The notes: generated from the letters alone by a model not told the origin. 64,000 bases of DNA from Kribbella aluminosa (GCF_017876295.1 NZ_JAGINT010000001.1:2232001-2296000); one strand, 5' to 3'. Shown: positions 42,652 to 52,416, counted from the first letter of the stretch. Numbers and translations: made by a program.

Positions 42652-45242
42652 TGGCGTGGGCGGGGCGTGGTCGGGTGGGGTGGCTTGGGCGGCAGTGGGC
42701 GGTGGTGCTTGCGGCGGTCGGGGCTGGGCTGACGTTTGTCGTGAGCGGGATCATCCGGCATACGTATCCCTTCGGGGAGGTGTCGCGGAGTACGAACGAC
42801 CTCGGGCAACAGGTCGTGCCGATGTACGCGCACTACCGCGACCTGCTCACCGGCCAGGGCGTCGGCGACCTGCTCTTCAACTGGTCGAGCGGCTTCGGCG
42901 TACCGTTCCTCGCCGACTTCATGGCGTACGTCGGCTCGACGCTTTCGTGGATCGTGCTGCTGTTCCCCCGCGACCACATCGACCTCGCGCTGTTCCTGGT
43001 CGACGTGGTCGCGATCGCGCTCGCCGCCGGTGCGATGACGGCGTACCTGCGGCGGCTGCGTCCAGGCCCGGCCTGGATCGCGGTCGTCGCGGGCATCTCC
43101 TACGGCGCGTGCGGCTGGGCGATCGACGACGCGGCGTACATGACTGTGTGGCTGAACGGGCTGGTCGCGTTCCCAGTGCTTTGTCTGTTGTGTGAGTGGA
43201 TTCTTCGGCGGCGGTCGGTTGTGCCGTTGCTGGTCACGCCGTTCGTGGTGGCGCTGCTGTGGACCTCGGCGTTCTACACGGTGTACATGGCAACGATCGG
43301 TGCCGCGATCGTGGTGGTGGCACGGATCCTGGCGTACGACGCGAACATCTCGTGGCGGGAGCGGCTGAGCGGGGCCGTGCGATGCGTGCTGGCCATGATG
43401 CTCGGGATCGCGCTCGCGGCGCCGTTGCTGCTGCCGACGTTCCTGGCGGTGCGGGCCGCGCGACCGAGTCCGGATGCCGTGTTCAGCCCGATCGGGCCGG
43501 TCGTGTTCCTGGCTCGGCTGCTCCCGGGGAGCGAAGGGGTCGGGACGACGCCTGGGCTGGCCGTCGGCACGGTCATGCTGCTGCTCGCCGTCAGCTTCCC
43601 GTTGAACCGCGCGATCCCGGGCCGGGAGCGGATCGCGTGGACGGCGGCGGTCGTTCTCACCATGCTCAGCCTGCAGATCGGGATCACGCATCGGATCTGG
43701 CACGGGTTCGACACCCCGAACGGGAGCCCGTATCGGCAGGCGTTCGTCGTCGCCGGGTTGCTGGTGATCGTCGGATGGATGTCGGCCGCAGCTGGGGTAC
43801 GGAGCGTGCTGACCGTTGCTACTGCCGTAGGTGCGGCGGGACTGCTGTGTCTGGTGGCCTGGAACGTTCGGTCGACGACGACCACGACGCACCGGGTCGT
43901 ACCGCTGCTGATCGTGATCGGTGTTGTCGCCTGGCTGGCTGGTCGACGGCCGGGGCGGATACGACGTGGTGCGGTGGTGGTTCTCGTCGGTGCCGTTCTG
44001 CTCGAGGTGACGCTGTCCTCGGCGGCTATCGATGAGCGGCGGAGCAAGTTCCTGAGCGCGAAGGGGCCGTGGGGCGCGCAGCACGCGGCGGTCCGGGAAC
44101 TGGTGCGGTCGGCGGACGACTGGCCGAGGTATCGCGTGGCGGCCGGTGCGGGGCAGACGGTCAACGATCCGATGCTGATCGGCGGGCAAGGGCCGCAGTA
44201 CTACTCGAGCACGATCCCGGATCGGGTCTCGCAGCAGTTGCTGGACCTGGGCTTCGGGTACAGCTCGTACGGGCGGGCCACGGTAGATCCGCAGAACCCG
44301 GTGGTCGATGCGATCTTCGCGACGGGGGCGCGGGTGGTTCCGGGGGAGGTGCCGTCGTTGCGGAAGTACGAGGTGTCGCCGCTGGTGACCGTACGGTCGG
44401 CGGCATCCTTCAGGTCGGACGACCCGGGGCCGTTCGGGGCGCAGGAGTCGGCGCTGGGCGCGGATGTGTACACCGTGCCGGCGGTCCGGGCAGAGAAGGG
44501 CGCCGAGGTGATCGTGTCGGGCCGGCGAGGAGACCTGGTAGTCGCACCGACGCCCGAAGCTCAAACAGCGCCAACCGCGGGCGGCGTCCGTGGGCGGTCG
44601 GTGGAGACACGGTTGCTGGCTTCGTGCGTGCCTGGCTCGGAGGTCTGGCTCGCGGCGCCGAGTTTCGTCGGTTCGGTGCTGGTTGCGGGCCGCGGGTGGG
44701 TCACCAACCTGTCGTCGAAGGTGAACTCTCCGGGGATCTACGCGGGGGCTCCGATGGTTCGGGTCGGCATCGTCGACGCGGATGGCGTGGTCGCGGTGCC
44801 GATCCGCGTCGACAGCGCGACGCGGCTTCCCGCGGCGCCGATCGGGTGCATGGATGCGAACAAACTCAAGGCTGCTGTCCATGAGCTCAGGGCTGTGCGA
44901 CCAGCGGTGAAGGTCGCCGGACACGGCCTGGGCCTCCGTCTGGAGCCGAGTGGCGCGCCGACGACTGTGGTCGTCGCGGTGGTCCGGATCGACGGCTGGA
45001 GCTGCTCCGTCGACGGCGGTGGCACCCGCACCCCCGACAGCCGAGCCGGCCTGCTCGCGATCCCGCTACCAGCAGGCGCCACGGAAGTGTCGTGCACCTA
45101 CCAACCACCGGGCCTGTCCCTGGGCCTGATCATGGCCACTGCTGCACTCCTGATATTGCTCGGCCTCGGTCTCGCCGGCCACCTCCTGGACATCTGGAGG
45201 TCTAAGCGCTTAGAGTCTAACCGCTTAGACCTCCCTGCCTGA
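42645..45242 (+). CDS. YfhO-family membrane protein
   Basis: An 865-residue integral membrane protein with about 12 hydrophobic segments in the first 430 residues, an extracytoplasmic portion, and a last membrane segment at about 830-850. The early SRSTNDLGQQVVPMYAHYRDLL and WSSGFGVPFLADF are typical of YfhO, a GT-C-like protein needed for glycosylation of lipoteichoic acid in Bacillus. It overlaps the GT2 gene by 7 bases and probably uses the lipid-linked sugar made there. The last codons contain two LacI-type operators. Confidence 0.85.
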   Translation: MLMAWAGRGRVGWLGRQWAVVLAAVGAGLTFVVSGIIRHTYPFGEVSRSTNDLGQQVVPMYAHYRDLLTGQGVGDLLFNWSSGFGVPFLADFMAYVGSTLSWIVLLFPRDHIDLALFLVDVVAIALAAGAMTAYLRRLRPGPAWIAVVAGISYGACGWAIDDAAYMTVWLNGLVAFPVLCLLCEWILRRRSVVPLLVTPFVVALLWTSAFYTVYMATIGAAIVVVARILAYDANISWRERLSGAVRCVLAMMLGIALAAPLLLPTFLAVRAARPSPDAVFSPIGPVVFLARLLPGSEGVGTTPGLAVGTVMLLLAVSFPLNRAIPGRERIAWTAAVVLTMLSLQIGITHRIWHGFDTPNGSPYRQAFVVAGLLVIVGWMSAAAGVRSVLTVATAVGAAGLLCLVAWNVRSTTTTTHRVVPLLIVIGVVAWLAGRRPGRIRRGAVVVLVGAVLLEVTLSSAAIDERRSKFLSAKGPWGAQHAAVRELVRSADDWPRYRVAAGAGQTVNDPMLIGGQGPQYYSSTIPDRVSQQLLDLGFGYSSYGRATVDPQNPVVDAIFATGARVVPGEVPSLRKYEVSPLVTVRSAASFRSDDPGPFGAQESALGADVYTVPAVRAEKGAEVIVSGRRGDLVVAPTPEAQTAPTAGGVRGRSVETRLLASCVPGSEVWLAAPSFVGSVLVAGRGWVTNLSSKVNSPGIYAGAPMVRVGIVDADGVVAVPIRVDSATRLPAAPIGCMDANKLKAAVHELRAVRPAVKVAGHGLGLRLEPSGAPTTVVVAVVRIDGWSCSVDGGGTRTPDSRAGLLAIPLPAGATEVSCTYQPPGLSLGLIMATAALLILLGLGLAGHLLDIWRSKRLESNRLDLPA
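45201..45229 (+). promoter_or_regulatory. Two tandem LacI-type operators
   Basis: TCTAAGCGCTTAGA (45201-45214) and TCTAACCGCTTAGA (45216-45229), 14-bp palindromes with a central CG, 15 bp apart. The LacI-type regulator at 49200 is the likely ligand. Confidence 0.75.
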
Positions 45243-45273
45243 TGGCTCCACTCTTGATGGAAAGGGGATCGCT

Positions 45274-46590
45274 GTGCGGCGGAACCTCTTCGCTCTACCG
45301 GCCGCGGCGGTTGCCGCGGCCCTGCTCCTGGCCGGCTGCGGCGGCTCGTCCGGCGCCAACGGGTCCGGCAGCACCCAGACGGCCGACCCCGGCCCGGATA
45401 CCGGGACGATCACGTTCACCGGCACCGACAACGCCGAGACCTACCAACCGGTGATCAAGGCCTTCGAGGCGAAGAACCCGGGGATCAAGGTCACCTACAC
45501 GCAGATCCCGTTCGACCAGTTCAACGCCACCATGCAGCAGCGGCTGAGCGCGAAGGACACCGGGATCGACGTCTACACGGTCGACGAGCCGCGCGTCTCC
45601 CAGCTCGCCGCGAAGGGGTTCCTCACCGATCTCAGCGACCTCGACGGCAAGGTCAAGACCTCGTTCAGCGCCGCGGCGTACAAGACCAACCACTTCCGCG
45701 ACAAGCTCTGGTCGCTGCCCATGTGGAACTCGACGCAGTACCTCTTCTACAACAAGACCGCGCTCGCGAAGGCGAAGGTGACGCCGCCGGCGGCAGACCC
45801 GCAGCAGCGCTGGACGTGGGAGCAGGTCGAGGCGGCCGGCCGGAAGAGCATGCAGGCGGGCGGCACGAAGTACGGCCTGTTCATGGAGCAGCCGGAGGCG
45901 TACTACCAGCTGCAGCCGCTGGCCGAGTCGCTCGGCGGCGGATCCGGCGTCGAGGGTGCCGACGTGCTGACGCCGGCGATCGAGACCGACGGCTGGAAGA
46001 AGGCGATGCAGTGGTACGGCGCCACGTTCGCGAGCGGGTTGTCGCCGCGCGGTATCGGCGGGTTCCAGACCGGACCGGTGTTCTCCAACGGTGACGTGGC
46101 GTTCTTCGTCGGCGGCCCGTGGGACCTGAAGATCTTCGGCAGCTCGAAGATCGACTGGGGCGTCGCGCCGCTGCCGTACTTCCAGGGCGGCAAGCCGGTC
46201 ACCCCGACCGGTTCCTGGTCGCTCGGCATCAACCCGGCCTCGAAGCAGCAGGGGATGGCCCGCAAGTTCCTGGAGTTCGCGACGCTCGACCCGGCCGGCA
46301 ACCTGGCCACCACGAGTACGACGACGATCATCCCGGCGAACCTCGACGCGCAGAAGCAGTACACCCCGAAGATGGACGCGTTCTCCGGCGCGAAGACGGC
46401 CGGTGCGGCGGCGATCACGGCGTACGAGAGTGAGCACACCGCGGTGTCGCGGCCGGTCAGCGTCGGGTACATCCAGTTCGAGGAAGTGCTGGGGAAGGCG
46501 TTCGCCGACATCCGCAACGGGACGAACCCGGACGCACGGTTGCAGCAGGCCACCCAGCAGCTGACCGAGGCGTGGCGATCCATCAAATGA
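45274..46590 (+). CDS. Sugar ABC transporter substrate-binding lipoprotein
   Basis: A 438-residue solute-binding protein (MalE/cluster B type). The N-terminus is a lipoprotein signal peptide with lipobox LLAGC (Cys22), then a Gly/Ser linker, and the two-lobed domain with GIKVTYTQIPFDQFNATMQQ and NGDVAFFVGGPWDLK. The sugar is not determinable. GTG start with a GGAAAGGGG site. First gene of an operon with two permeases, a nucleoside hydrolase and a LacI regulator. No ATPase gene is present, so a shared MsiK-type ATPase is likely. Confidence 0.92.
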   Translation: MRRNLFALPAAAVAAALLLAGCGGSSGANGSGSTQTADPGPDTGTITFTGTDNAETYQPVIKAFEAKNPGIKVTYTQIPFDQFNATMQQRLSAKDTGIDVYTVDEPRVSQLAAKGFLTDLSDLDGKVKTSFSAAAYKTNHFRDKLWSLPMWNSTQYLFYNKTALAKAKVTPPAADPQQRWTWEQVEAAGRKSMQAGGTKYGLFMEQPEAYYQLQPLAESLGGGSGVEGADVLTPAIETDGWKKAMQWYGATFASGLSPRGIGGFQTGPVFSNGDVAFFVGGPWDLKIFGSSKIDWGVAPLPYFQGGKPVTPTGSWSLGINPASKQQGMARKFLEFATLDPAGNLATTSTTTIIPANLDAQKQYTPKMDAFSGAKTAGAAAITAYESEHTAVSRPVSVGYIQFEEVLGKAFADIRNGTNPDARLQQATQQLTEAWRSIK

Positions 46591-46600
46591 GGCAGATCAA

Positions 46601-47461
46601 GTGAAGCAAAGGCAGGGGCTGATCGCCCTGGCCTTCCTGACGCCCGCGCTCGTGTGTCTCGCCGTACTGCGGATCGTCCCGGCGATCTCGGCGGTGGTGG
46701 AGAGCTTCTACACCGAGAGCCTGCTGCGCGGCGGCCGGGTGTTCACCGGGCTGAGCAACTACACGGATCTGCTGGGCAGCAAGGACTTCCGGCAGTCGGT
46801 CGGTGTCACGTTGCTCTTCACCGTGCTGGTGAACCCGATCCAGGTCGTGGTCTCGTTCCTGCTCGCGGTGCTGTTCACCCAGAAGGCGGCCGGCTCGAAG
46901 CTCTGGCGGACGTTGGTGATCCTCCCGATCGCCACGCCGCCGGCCGTTTCGGCCGTCATCTGGAGCGTCATCTACCGCCCCGACGGACTCGGGAACGGCG
47001 TACTGGGACGCCTCGGCCTGCCGGCGCAGCCGTTCCTCACCTCGCCGAATCAGGTACTGCCGTCGCTGATCGTGCTGCTGTCCTGGATCGGCGTGGGGTA
47101 CTGGATGCTGTTCCTGATCGCCGGCATCCAGGAGGTCCCGGTCGAGGTCCGCGAGGCCGCGCTGCTGGACGGCGCCGGGCCGTGGCGGCGGATGATCTCG
47201 GTGATCCTCCCGCTCGTACGGCGACCGCTCGCGTTCGTGCTGGTCGCGGACACGGTGTCGAACCTGCTCGTGTTCGCGCCGGTGCAGATCCTCACCAAGG
47301 GCGGGCCGAACGGCAACAGCAACCTGTTGATGTACGACGTCTACAACCGCGCGTACGCGATCGGTGACATCCACGTCGCCCAGGCCGAAGTGGTGATCCT
47401 GGTCGCGCTGACGCTGGCGATCGTGGCCGGGCAGTTCCGGCTGCTGCGAGGTGACCAGTGA
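46601..47461 (+). CDS. Sugar ABC transporter permease (MalF type)
   Basis: A 286-residue protein with six membrane segments. The cytoplasmic EAA motif reads EVREAALLDGAGPWRRMISVILPLVRR, which contacts the ATPase. The start GTG follows the lipoprotein stop by 10 bases. It pairs with the next permease. Confidence 0.93.
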   Translation: MKQRQGLIALAFLTPALVCLAVLRIVPAISAVVESFYTESLLRGGRVFTGLSNYTDLLGSKDFRQSVGVTLLFTVLVNPIQVVVSFLLAVLFTQKAAGSKLWRTLVILPIATPPAVSAVIWSVIYRPDGLGNGVLGRLGLPAQPFLTSPNQVLPSLIVLLSWIGVGYWMLFLIAGIQEVPVEVREAALLDGAGPWRRMISVILPLVRRPLAFVLVADTVSNLLVFAPVQILTKGGPNGNSNLLMYDVYNRAYAIGDIHVAQAEVVILVALTLAIVAGQFRLLRGDQ

Positions 47462-48276
47462 AGCGGATGAGCCTGTCGGTGCTCGGCGGAGTCGTCGGCA
47501 TCCTGTTCTTCCTGCCACTGCTCTGGGTCGTGACGAACTCGCTGCGCCCCGGCTCGGAGACGTTCGCCCATCTCAACCCGCTGTCCTGGCAGACGTTCTT
47601 CGAACTGCGGCCGACGCTCACCAACTACTCGGCCCTGCTGGGCAGCGAGATCGGCCGCGCGACGCTGAACTCGATCCTGGTCAGCGCGCTCACCGTCGCG
47701 ATCGGGCTGGCGGTCTGTGCGACGGCGGCGTTCGGGCTGGCGGCGTTCGAGTTCCGCGGCCGCGGGCTCGTGTTCGGCATCGTCGTACTGAGCTTCCTGG
47801 TGCCGTTCGACGCGATCGCCATCCCGCTGTCGACGATGTTCCGGGACTGGCACCTGACCAACACCTTCACCGGGCTGGTGCTGCCGGGCATCGGCAACGG
47901 GATGGCGATCTTCCTGCTCCGGCAGTTCTTCCTGGGCGTCCCGGCCGAACTGGTCGAGGCCGGCCGGCTGGACGGGCTGGGGTGGTTCGGCGTCTTCCGC
48001 TGGATCTACCTGCCGCTGTCCAAGCCCGCGCTGATCGGCGCCGGGCTGATGCTGTTCCTGTTCCAGTGGCAGGCGTACGTGTGGCCGCTGCTGATCGGCA
48101 CCGACGCGAAGCACATCCTCGGCCCGGTCGCGCTGTCCAACCTGCAGGGCCAGAACTTCGCCGACTACGGCCTCGTGTTCGCGGGCGCCGTCGTCCTCAC
48201 CGTGATCCCGCTGGTGGTCATCGCCGGCTTCCAGCGGTACTTCGTCCAGTCCGTGTCGAGTACCGGGCTCAAATGA
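47458..48276 (+). CDS. Sugar ABC transporter permease (MalG type)
   Basis: A 272-residue protein with six membrane segments and the EAA loop ELVEAGRLDGLGWFGVFRWIYLPLSKPAL. GTG start overlapping the preceding permease stop by four bases. Confidence 0.93.
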   Translation: MKRMSLSVLGGVVGILFFLPLLWVVTNSLRPGSETFAHLNPLSWQTFFELRPTLTNYSALLGSEIGRATLNSILVSALTVAIGLAVCATAAFGLAAFEFRGRGLVFGIVVLSFLVPFDAIAIPLSTMFRDWHLTNTFTGLVLPGIGNGMAIFLLRQFFLGVPAELVEAGRLDGLGWFGVFRWIYLPLSKPALIGAGLMLFLFQWQAYVWPLLIGTDAKHILGPVALSNLQGQNFADYGLVFAGAVVLTVIPLVVIAGFQRYFVQSVSSTGLK

Positions 48277-48298
48277 CCGGGCTCAAGTAAGGAGTTAC

Positions 48299-49216
48299 GT
48301 GCGATCCCTCATTCTCGATACCGACATCGGGTCCGACGTGGACGACGCGATGGCGCTCGCCCAGCTGCTCGGCAGCCCGGAGCTCGACCTCGCCGAGGTG
48401 CACACCGTGTACGGCGACACCCGGCTGCGGGCCCAGCTCGCCCGGCGGTACGGCGTACTCGCCGGCCGTGAGCTGACCGTCGTACCGGGGCTCGTCGATC
48501 CGTTGTCCGGGCGGGAGGTCTGGTGGGCCGGGCACGAAGGCACGCTGCACGACGGGCTGGACGCCGAGACGATCAGCGCGGACAGTGCGCCGGAGCGGCT
48601 GGTCGAGCTGCTGCGGGCGCGTCCCGGTGAGCTCGACGTGGCGGCGATCGGGCCGTTGACCAACATCGCGGCCGCGCTCGCCCTCGAACCGCAGGCGGCC
48701 TGGTGGATCCGGCATCTGTGGGTGATGGGCGGGTCGTTCGGTGACGACGTGTGCGAGCACAACTTCAAGTCCGACGACGTCGCGGCGCAGGTCGTGCTGA
48801 GCGCGGGGATTCCGACGACGATCACCGGGCTGGAGATCACCCGTCAGGTCACGATCGAGAAGGCTCGGCTGGAGCGGATCCGGGGCGCTGGGCGGTTGGG
48901 CGCGGCGCTCGGGGCGGACATCGAGCAGTGGTGGGCGTTCTGGAACGAGACGTGGAACGTGCCGCACGATCCGGTGGCGGTGCTCACACTGAGCCGCCCG
49001 GAGCTGTTCACCTTCTCCAAGCTCGGACAGGTGTCGATCCAGGTCGGGGGAGAGCAGGCGGGGCACAGCACGTTCGCGCCTGCTGCGGACGGCACGGTGC
49101 GGATCGTGACTGCGGTCGAGGCCGAGGAGGTGGCCGAGGAGATCACGCGGCGGATCGTGGTGGCGGGAACGGCATACGCTGTCGGGCGTGGGGAGATCGA
49201 TGGCGACCGCGCGTGA
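48299..49216 (+). CDS. Nucleoside hydrolase (IU-NH family)
   Basis: A 305-residue enzyme that cleaves the N-glycosidic bond of nucleosides to base and ribose. The calcium-binding DTDIGSDVDDA motif is near the N-terminus, AAIGPLTNIAAAL and VMGGSFGDD follow, and the His-Asp segment is EHNFKSDDVAAQVV, where Asn-Phe-Lys replaces the more common N-x-x-x-D/P pattern. AAGGAG 4 bases before the GTG. As the last enzyme of the ABC operon it suggests that the transporter imports a nucleoside or ribosyl compound rather than an ordinary sugar. Confidence 0.87.
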   Translation: MRSLILDTDIGSDVDDAMALAQLLGSPELDLAEVHTVYGDTRLRAQLARRYGVLAGRELTVVPGLVDPLSGREVWWAGHEGTLHDGLDAETISADSAPERLVELLRARPGELDVAAIGPLTNIAAALALEPQAAWWIRHLWVMGGSFGDDVCEHNFKSDDVAAQVVLSAGIPTTITGLEITRQVTIEKARLERIRGAGRLGAALGADIEQWWAFWNETWNVPHDPVAVLTLSRPELFTFSKLGQVSIQVGGEQAGHSTFAPAADGTVRIVTAVEAEEVAEEITRRIVVAGTAYAVGRGEIDGDRA

Positions 49217-50201
49217 CGTCGCGGAGCGCGCCGGGACGTCGACCGCGGTGGTCAGCTACGTCTTCAACAACGGGCCGCGGCCGGTGTCCGCGGAGACCCG
49301 GCGGCGCGTGCTGGAGGCGGCGGCGGAGCTGGAGTACCGGCCCAACATCCTGGCCCGTGCGCTCAGTGCGGGCCGCACGTACTCGCTCGGCCTGCTGATC
49401 CCGCAGATCCGCAACCCGTACTTCGCGACCCTCGCCGAGCACCTGGAGAACTTCGCCCGGCAGCACGACCACCTGCTGCTGATCGGCGACTCGGCGGGCG
49501 ACCCGGCGCAGGAGTCCGCGCACATCGGGTCGTTCATCGAGCGCAAGGTCGACGGCGTCGTCCTCGTCTCGCTGCTCGTCGAGCCGGCGATCCAGCGGTT
49601 CGCGGCGGCCGGCGTACCGGTCGTCGCCCTGCACCCGGTGCCGGACGGCGTCACGGTCTCGACGTTGTCGATCGACTACGTCGCGGGCGCCGAGGCGTCG
49701 GCGGATCACCTGCTGTCGCACGGTTACCGCACCCTCGGTGTCGTCACCGGCCCGGAGGAATCACCCGGTACGGCGGAGCACCGGCGCGGGATCGAGCGCG
49801 CGCTGAAGGGGCATCCGGGGTCGACGGCGCGGTACGTCGCGGCGCCGGTCTCCCGGTTCGCGGCGCGGGACGCCGTACGGTCGTGGTTCCAGCAGAAGCG
49901 GCCGCCGCGGGCGATCTACTGCTCGACGGACGAGCAGGCGTTCGGCGTACTGTTCGCGGCCTGGGAGGCGGGGCTGCGAGTCCCGGAGGACGTCGCGGTG
50001 ATGGGGTTCGACGGGACCAGCGAGTGCACGGTGACGGTCCCGCCGCTGGCCAGCGTGCGGCAGCCGATCGAGGAGACCGCACGCCAGGCCGTCGAGCTGC
50101 TGCTCGACCGGAGCACGCCGCCCGCGGCGCGACACGTGCTCGACTACGAGCTGGTCCCGAGTACGTCCTGCGGGTGTCAGGCGGCCGAGGGGCTGGACTG
50201 A
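49200..50201 (+). CDS. LacI-family transcriptional regulator
   Basis: A 333-residue regulator with an N-terminal HTH ATARDVAERAGTSTAVVSYVFNNG, the hinge helix RPNILARALSAG, and a periplasmic-binding-type effector domain ending FDGTSECTVTVPPLASVRQP. The ATG at 49200 is chosen since GGGGAG lies 5 bases upstream; a GTG at 49188 is an alternative. It overlaps the hydrolase gene by 17 bases. It likely binds the operators at 45201-45229. Confidence 0.92.
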   Translation: MATARDVAERAGTSTAVVSYVFNNGPRPVSAETRRRVLEAAAELEYRPNILARALSAGRTYSLGLLIPQIRNPYFATLAEHLENFARQHDHLLLIGDSAGDPAQESAHIGSFIERKVDGVVLVSLLVEPAIQRFAAAGVPVVALHPVPDGVTVSTLSIDYVAGAEASADHLLSHGYRTLGVVTGPEESPGTAEHRRGIERALKGHPGSTARYVAAPVSRFAARDAVRSWFQQKRPPRAIYCSTDEQAFGVLFAAWEAGLRVPEDVAVMGFDGTSECTVTVPPLASVRQPIEETARQAVELLLDRSTPPAARHVLDYELVPSTSCGCQAAEGLD

Positions 50202-50755
50202 GACGGTCCGGACTGCGGCGGTGCCGACAGTGCGCGGCGTACCGACCAGGCGACTCCGATCAGTACGACGCCCCAGATGAGGGCCGTGATGCCCAGCAGT
50301 ACGGCGATGCTGACCGCGCCCGCGCCGGGGTTGGCGGCGAACAGGATGCCGATCAGGAGCGACAGCGCGCCGTTCAGGACGAGCAGCCACCGCGGCATCA
50401 CCTGCTGACTGAAGAACGCGCCCGCGAGTTCGAAGATGCCTCGGACGATCAGCCAGATCCCGAGGATCCAGGTCAACGTCGCGGCGGTCATGCCCGGGCT
50501 GGTGATCGCGAAGAACGCCGCCAGCAAAGCGATCACGCCGAGCACGATCAGCCATACCCGGCTGCCGCGGTACTCCGGCTGGAAGGCCTGGACGACCGAA
50601 CCGATTCCGTCCGTGAGGGCCCAGAAGCCCCACAACAGGGCGAGCGCGATCGCCGTGGAGATCGGCCACGCGATCGCGAGGATCCCGAACACGATGCCGA
50701 TCACACCGCGGACGAGCAACATCTTCCACCCCAGAGTCAGCCAGTCCCGTTCCAT
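50177..50755 (-). CDS. HdeD-family membrane protein
   Basis: A 192-residue protein with six membrane segments in three pairs (WKMLLVRGVIGIVFGILAIA, then repeated GIxxLxxA patterns), typical of HdeD/DUF308 proteins, linked to acid or envelope stress in enterobacteria. The C-terminus is a Ser/Pro tail. ATG with GGGAGG 8 bases upstream. Its 3' end overlaps the convergent LacI gene by 25 bases. Confidence 0.88.
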   Translation of the reverse strand: MERDWLTLGWKMLLVRGVIGIVFGILAIAWPISTAIALALLWGFWALTDGIGSVVQAFQPEYRGSRVWLIVLGVIALLAAFFAITSPGMTAATLTWILGIWLIVRGIFELAGAFFSQQVMPRWLLVLNGALSLLIGILFAANPGAGAVSIAVLLGITALIWGVVLIGVAWSVRRALSAPPQSGPSQSSPSAA

Positions 50756-50886
50756 AGTTCCGACCTCCCGAACGTCCGGCACCCGGCGTACCGGAATCCT
50801 CACCCATCGTCACGCACGGGCCCTCCAGGGGCAATGTCCGCCACGACAAGGGGTTTGGTTGCCTCGAATCCGGCTAGCCTGGACGA

Positions 50887-51282
50887 ATGGCCGTCGAGCT
50901 CAACCACACCATCGTCAACTGCAGCGACAAGGAGGCGTCGGCGCGCTTCCTGGCCGGCCTCCTCGGACTCGGCGAACCGGGCAGCTACGGACCGTTCGCG
51001 GTCGTGCAGCTCGGGAACGGCGCGTCCCTGGACTTCGCCGACGCCCACGGACAGCCGCACCGACAGCACTACGCGTTCCTGGTGACAGAGGACGAGTTCG
51101 ACCAGATCCACGCGCGGATCGTCGAGCAGGGCCTCACCTACTGGGCGGACCCGTTCCACCGCCGCGAGGCCGAGATCAACACCAACGACGGCGGCCGCGG
51201 CCTCTACTGGGACGACCCGGACGGCCACAACCTCGAGATCCTGACAGTGCCGTACGGCGGGTGGCCCTCGGCGCAGGGCTGA
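50887..51282 (+). CDS. VOC-family (glyoxalase/bleomycin-resistance) protein
   Basis: A 131-residue protein of two beta-alpha-beta-beta-beta repeats. It starts ELNHTIVNCSDKEASARFLAGLLGL and has the His/Glu metal positions (NHTI, HYAFLV, DPDGHNLEIL), so it may be a lyase, dioxygenase or binding protein. The substrate is unknown. Monocistronic. Confidence 0.85.
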   Translation: MAVELNHTIVNCSDKEASARFLAGLLGLGEPGSYGPFAVVQLGNGASLDFADAHGQPHRQHYAFLVTEDEFDQIHARIVEQGLTYWADPFHRREAEINTNDGGRGLYWDDPDGHNLEILTVPYGGWPSAQG

Positions 51283-51299
51283 TCCGGCGCCTTACCGTT

Positions 51300-51719
51300 G
51301 GTGAGTGCCCCTGGCTGTGTGCTGGTTGTTCGACCGCCCTGCGGGAGTGGAAGCTCGACGAGGTGACCAAGGCCGTCGAGGAACTACCGGACGGCGGACC
51401 CGTCTCGCTGTACTTCGACGCACTCGGCACGTTCCGGCGCGGCCGCGCGTGGCTGGTGCCGGCTGTCAACGCCGCCGCACTACAACGACAGGAGCAGGTG
51501 GTCTCGGCCATCACGGCCACTGGCGCGGACCTGCACAGGCATTACGTACCAGGCCGGTGGGTTCCCCACTGCACCCTCGCGCCACGAGTACCCCTCAGCG
51601 CACTCCCCACCCTCACCGCCGCCGTGTACGACGTACTGCCCCTGCAAGCGGAGGTGACCCGAGCAGCCCGCATCGACAGCAGCACCGGCCACCTCCATGC
51701 GCTCGAGCGCATCCCTTAG
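51300..51719 (+). pseudogene. C-terminal part of a 2'-5' RNA ligase-like (2H) protein
   Basis: The frame gives GPVSLYFDALGTFRRGRAWLV and GADLHRHYVPGRWVPHCTLAPRV with the second HxT motif (HCTL), then the usual ending. The first HxT motif and the N-terminal half are missing, and no start codon precedes the domain within 100 bases except an internal GTG at 51363. It looks like a 5'-truncated gene. Confidence 0.6.
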
Positions 51720-52416
51720 CCCGGCAGCCGAACTTCGTGACAACGCAGCTCCGTCGGCGCGCACAACCGGACTTGGGGAGGTTTTTGTGCCGAATCGGGC
51801 ACAAAACCCTCCCCAAGTTCGCCTCGCCGCGGCAGCGCCGCGGCAGCGCCGCGGGTTTGAGGGCGCAGCCGTAGGTGAATGACACGAGCCAGATGCCCAT
51901 CAGGGCGGGGGATCCCGCCGCTGCGGTGGTCGGGATGGTCGAGTGCACGGCCGCCGATCGGCAGGTCGACAGGAGATGTCCGGTGGCCGGCTAGTGCACC
52001 TGAGCGTGATCGCCTTCCTGCGTACGGCGTCTCGCCGGTGCACTACCTGTCGACCTTGCACATTTCTCCGTGCGTGATCCGTCCGGAACGGCTGTGCCGA
52101 ACCCCGCACGCTCAGTAGGACGACCCTCCCCACAGATTCGTGCGGAGGCGGACTTTCGTCGGTGCGGGTCGTTGCGGTCTTCCCCTGAGCGAAAGCTACT
52201 CGTTGGCCGAGGGGCCGACCGAGCTCGCGGAACCGGTGGACCAGGCCGACATTGCCGAGGCCGAGACGATCAAGGCGCGAGGTGAGTGGATCTCCCAGGA
52301 AGAAGTCGTGAGGCTCTCCTGGAGATCGACGAACGCCTTGGGTAGCACCGGCCTCCGTTGGCTCCGGCTGGGCGATCACCCACTGTGGTACGAGATCTCA
52401 CTCCGAGGCGCCGGGG
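51720..52416. other. Gene-free region with a long hairpin and short tandem repeats
   Basis: I see no recognisable gene. It holds a hairpin of about 20 bp with one mismatch (51771-51818) and an 11-bp tandem repeat of CAGCGCCGCGG just after it. The rest (52000-52416) has open frames on both strands without family-like sequence. Confidence 0.4.
51771..51818. terminator. Long hairpin, possible bidirectional terminator
   Basis: ACTTGGGGAGG and the following TTTTGTGCC are mirrored by GGCACAAAA and CCTCCCCAAGT with a single mismatch; the loop is about six bases. Confidence 0.5.

Noticed and set aside
49188..49199. GTG at 49188 as start of the LacI regulator
   Set aside because: The GGGGAG ribosome site lies over or after it and is well placed for the ATG at 49200.
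51826..51856. GCCGCGGCAGC tandem units as a CRISPR or VNTR locus
   Set aside because: Only about two and a half 11-bp units; too short for any array.
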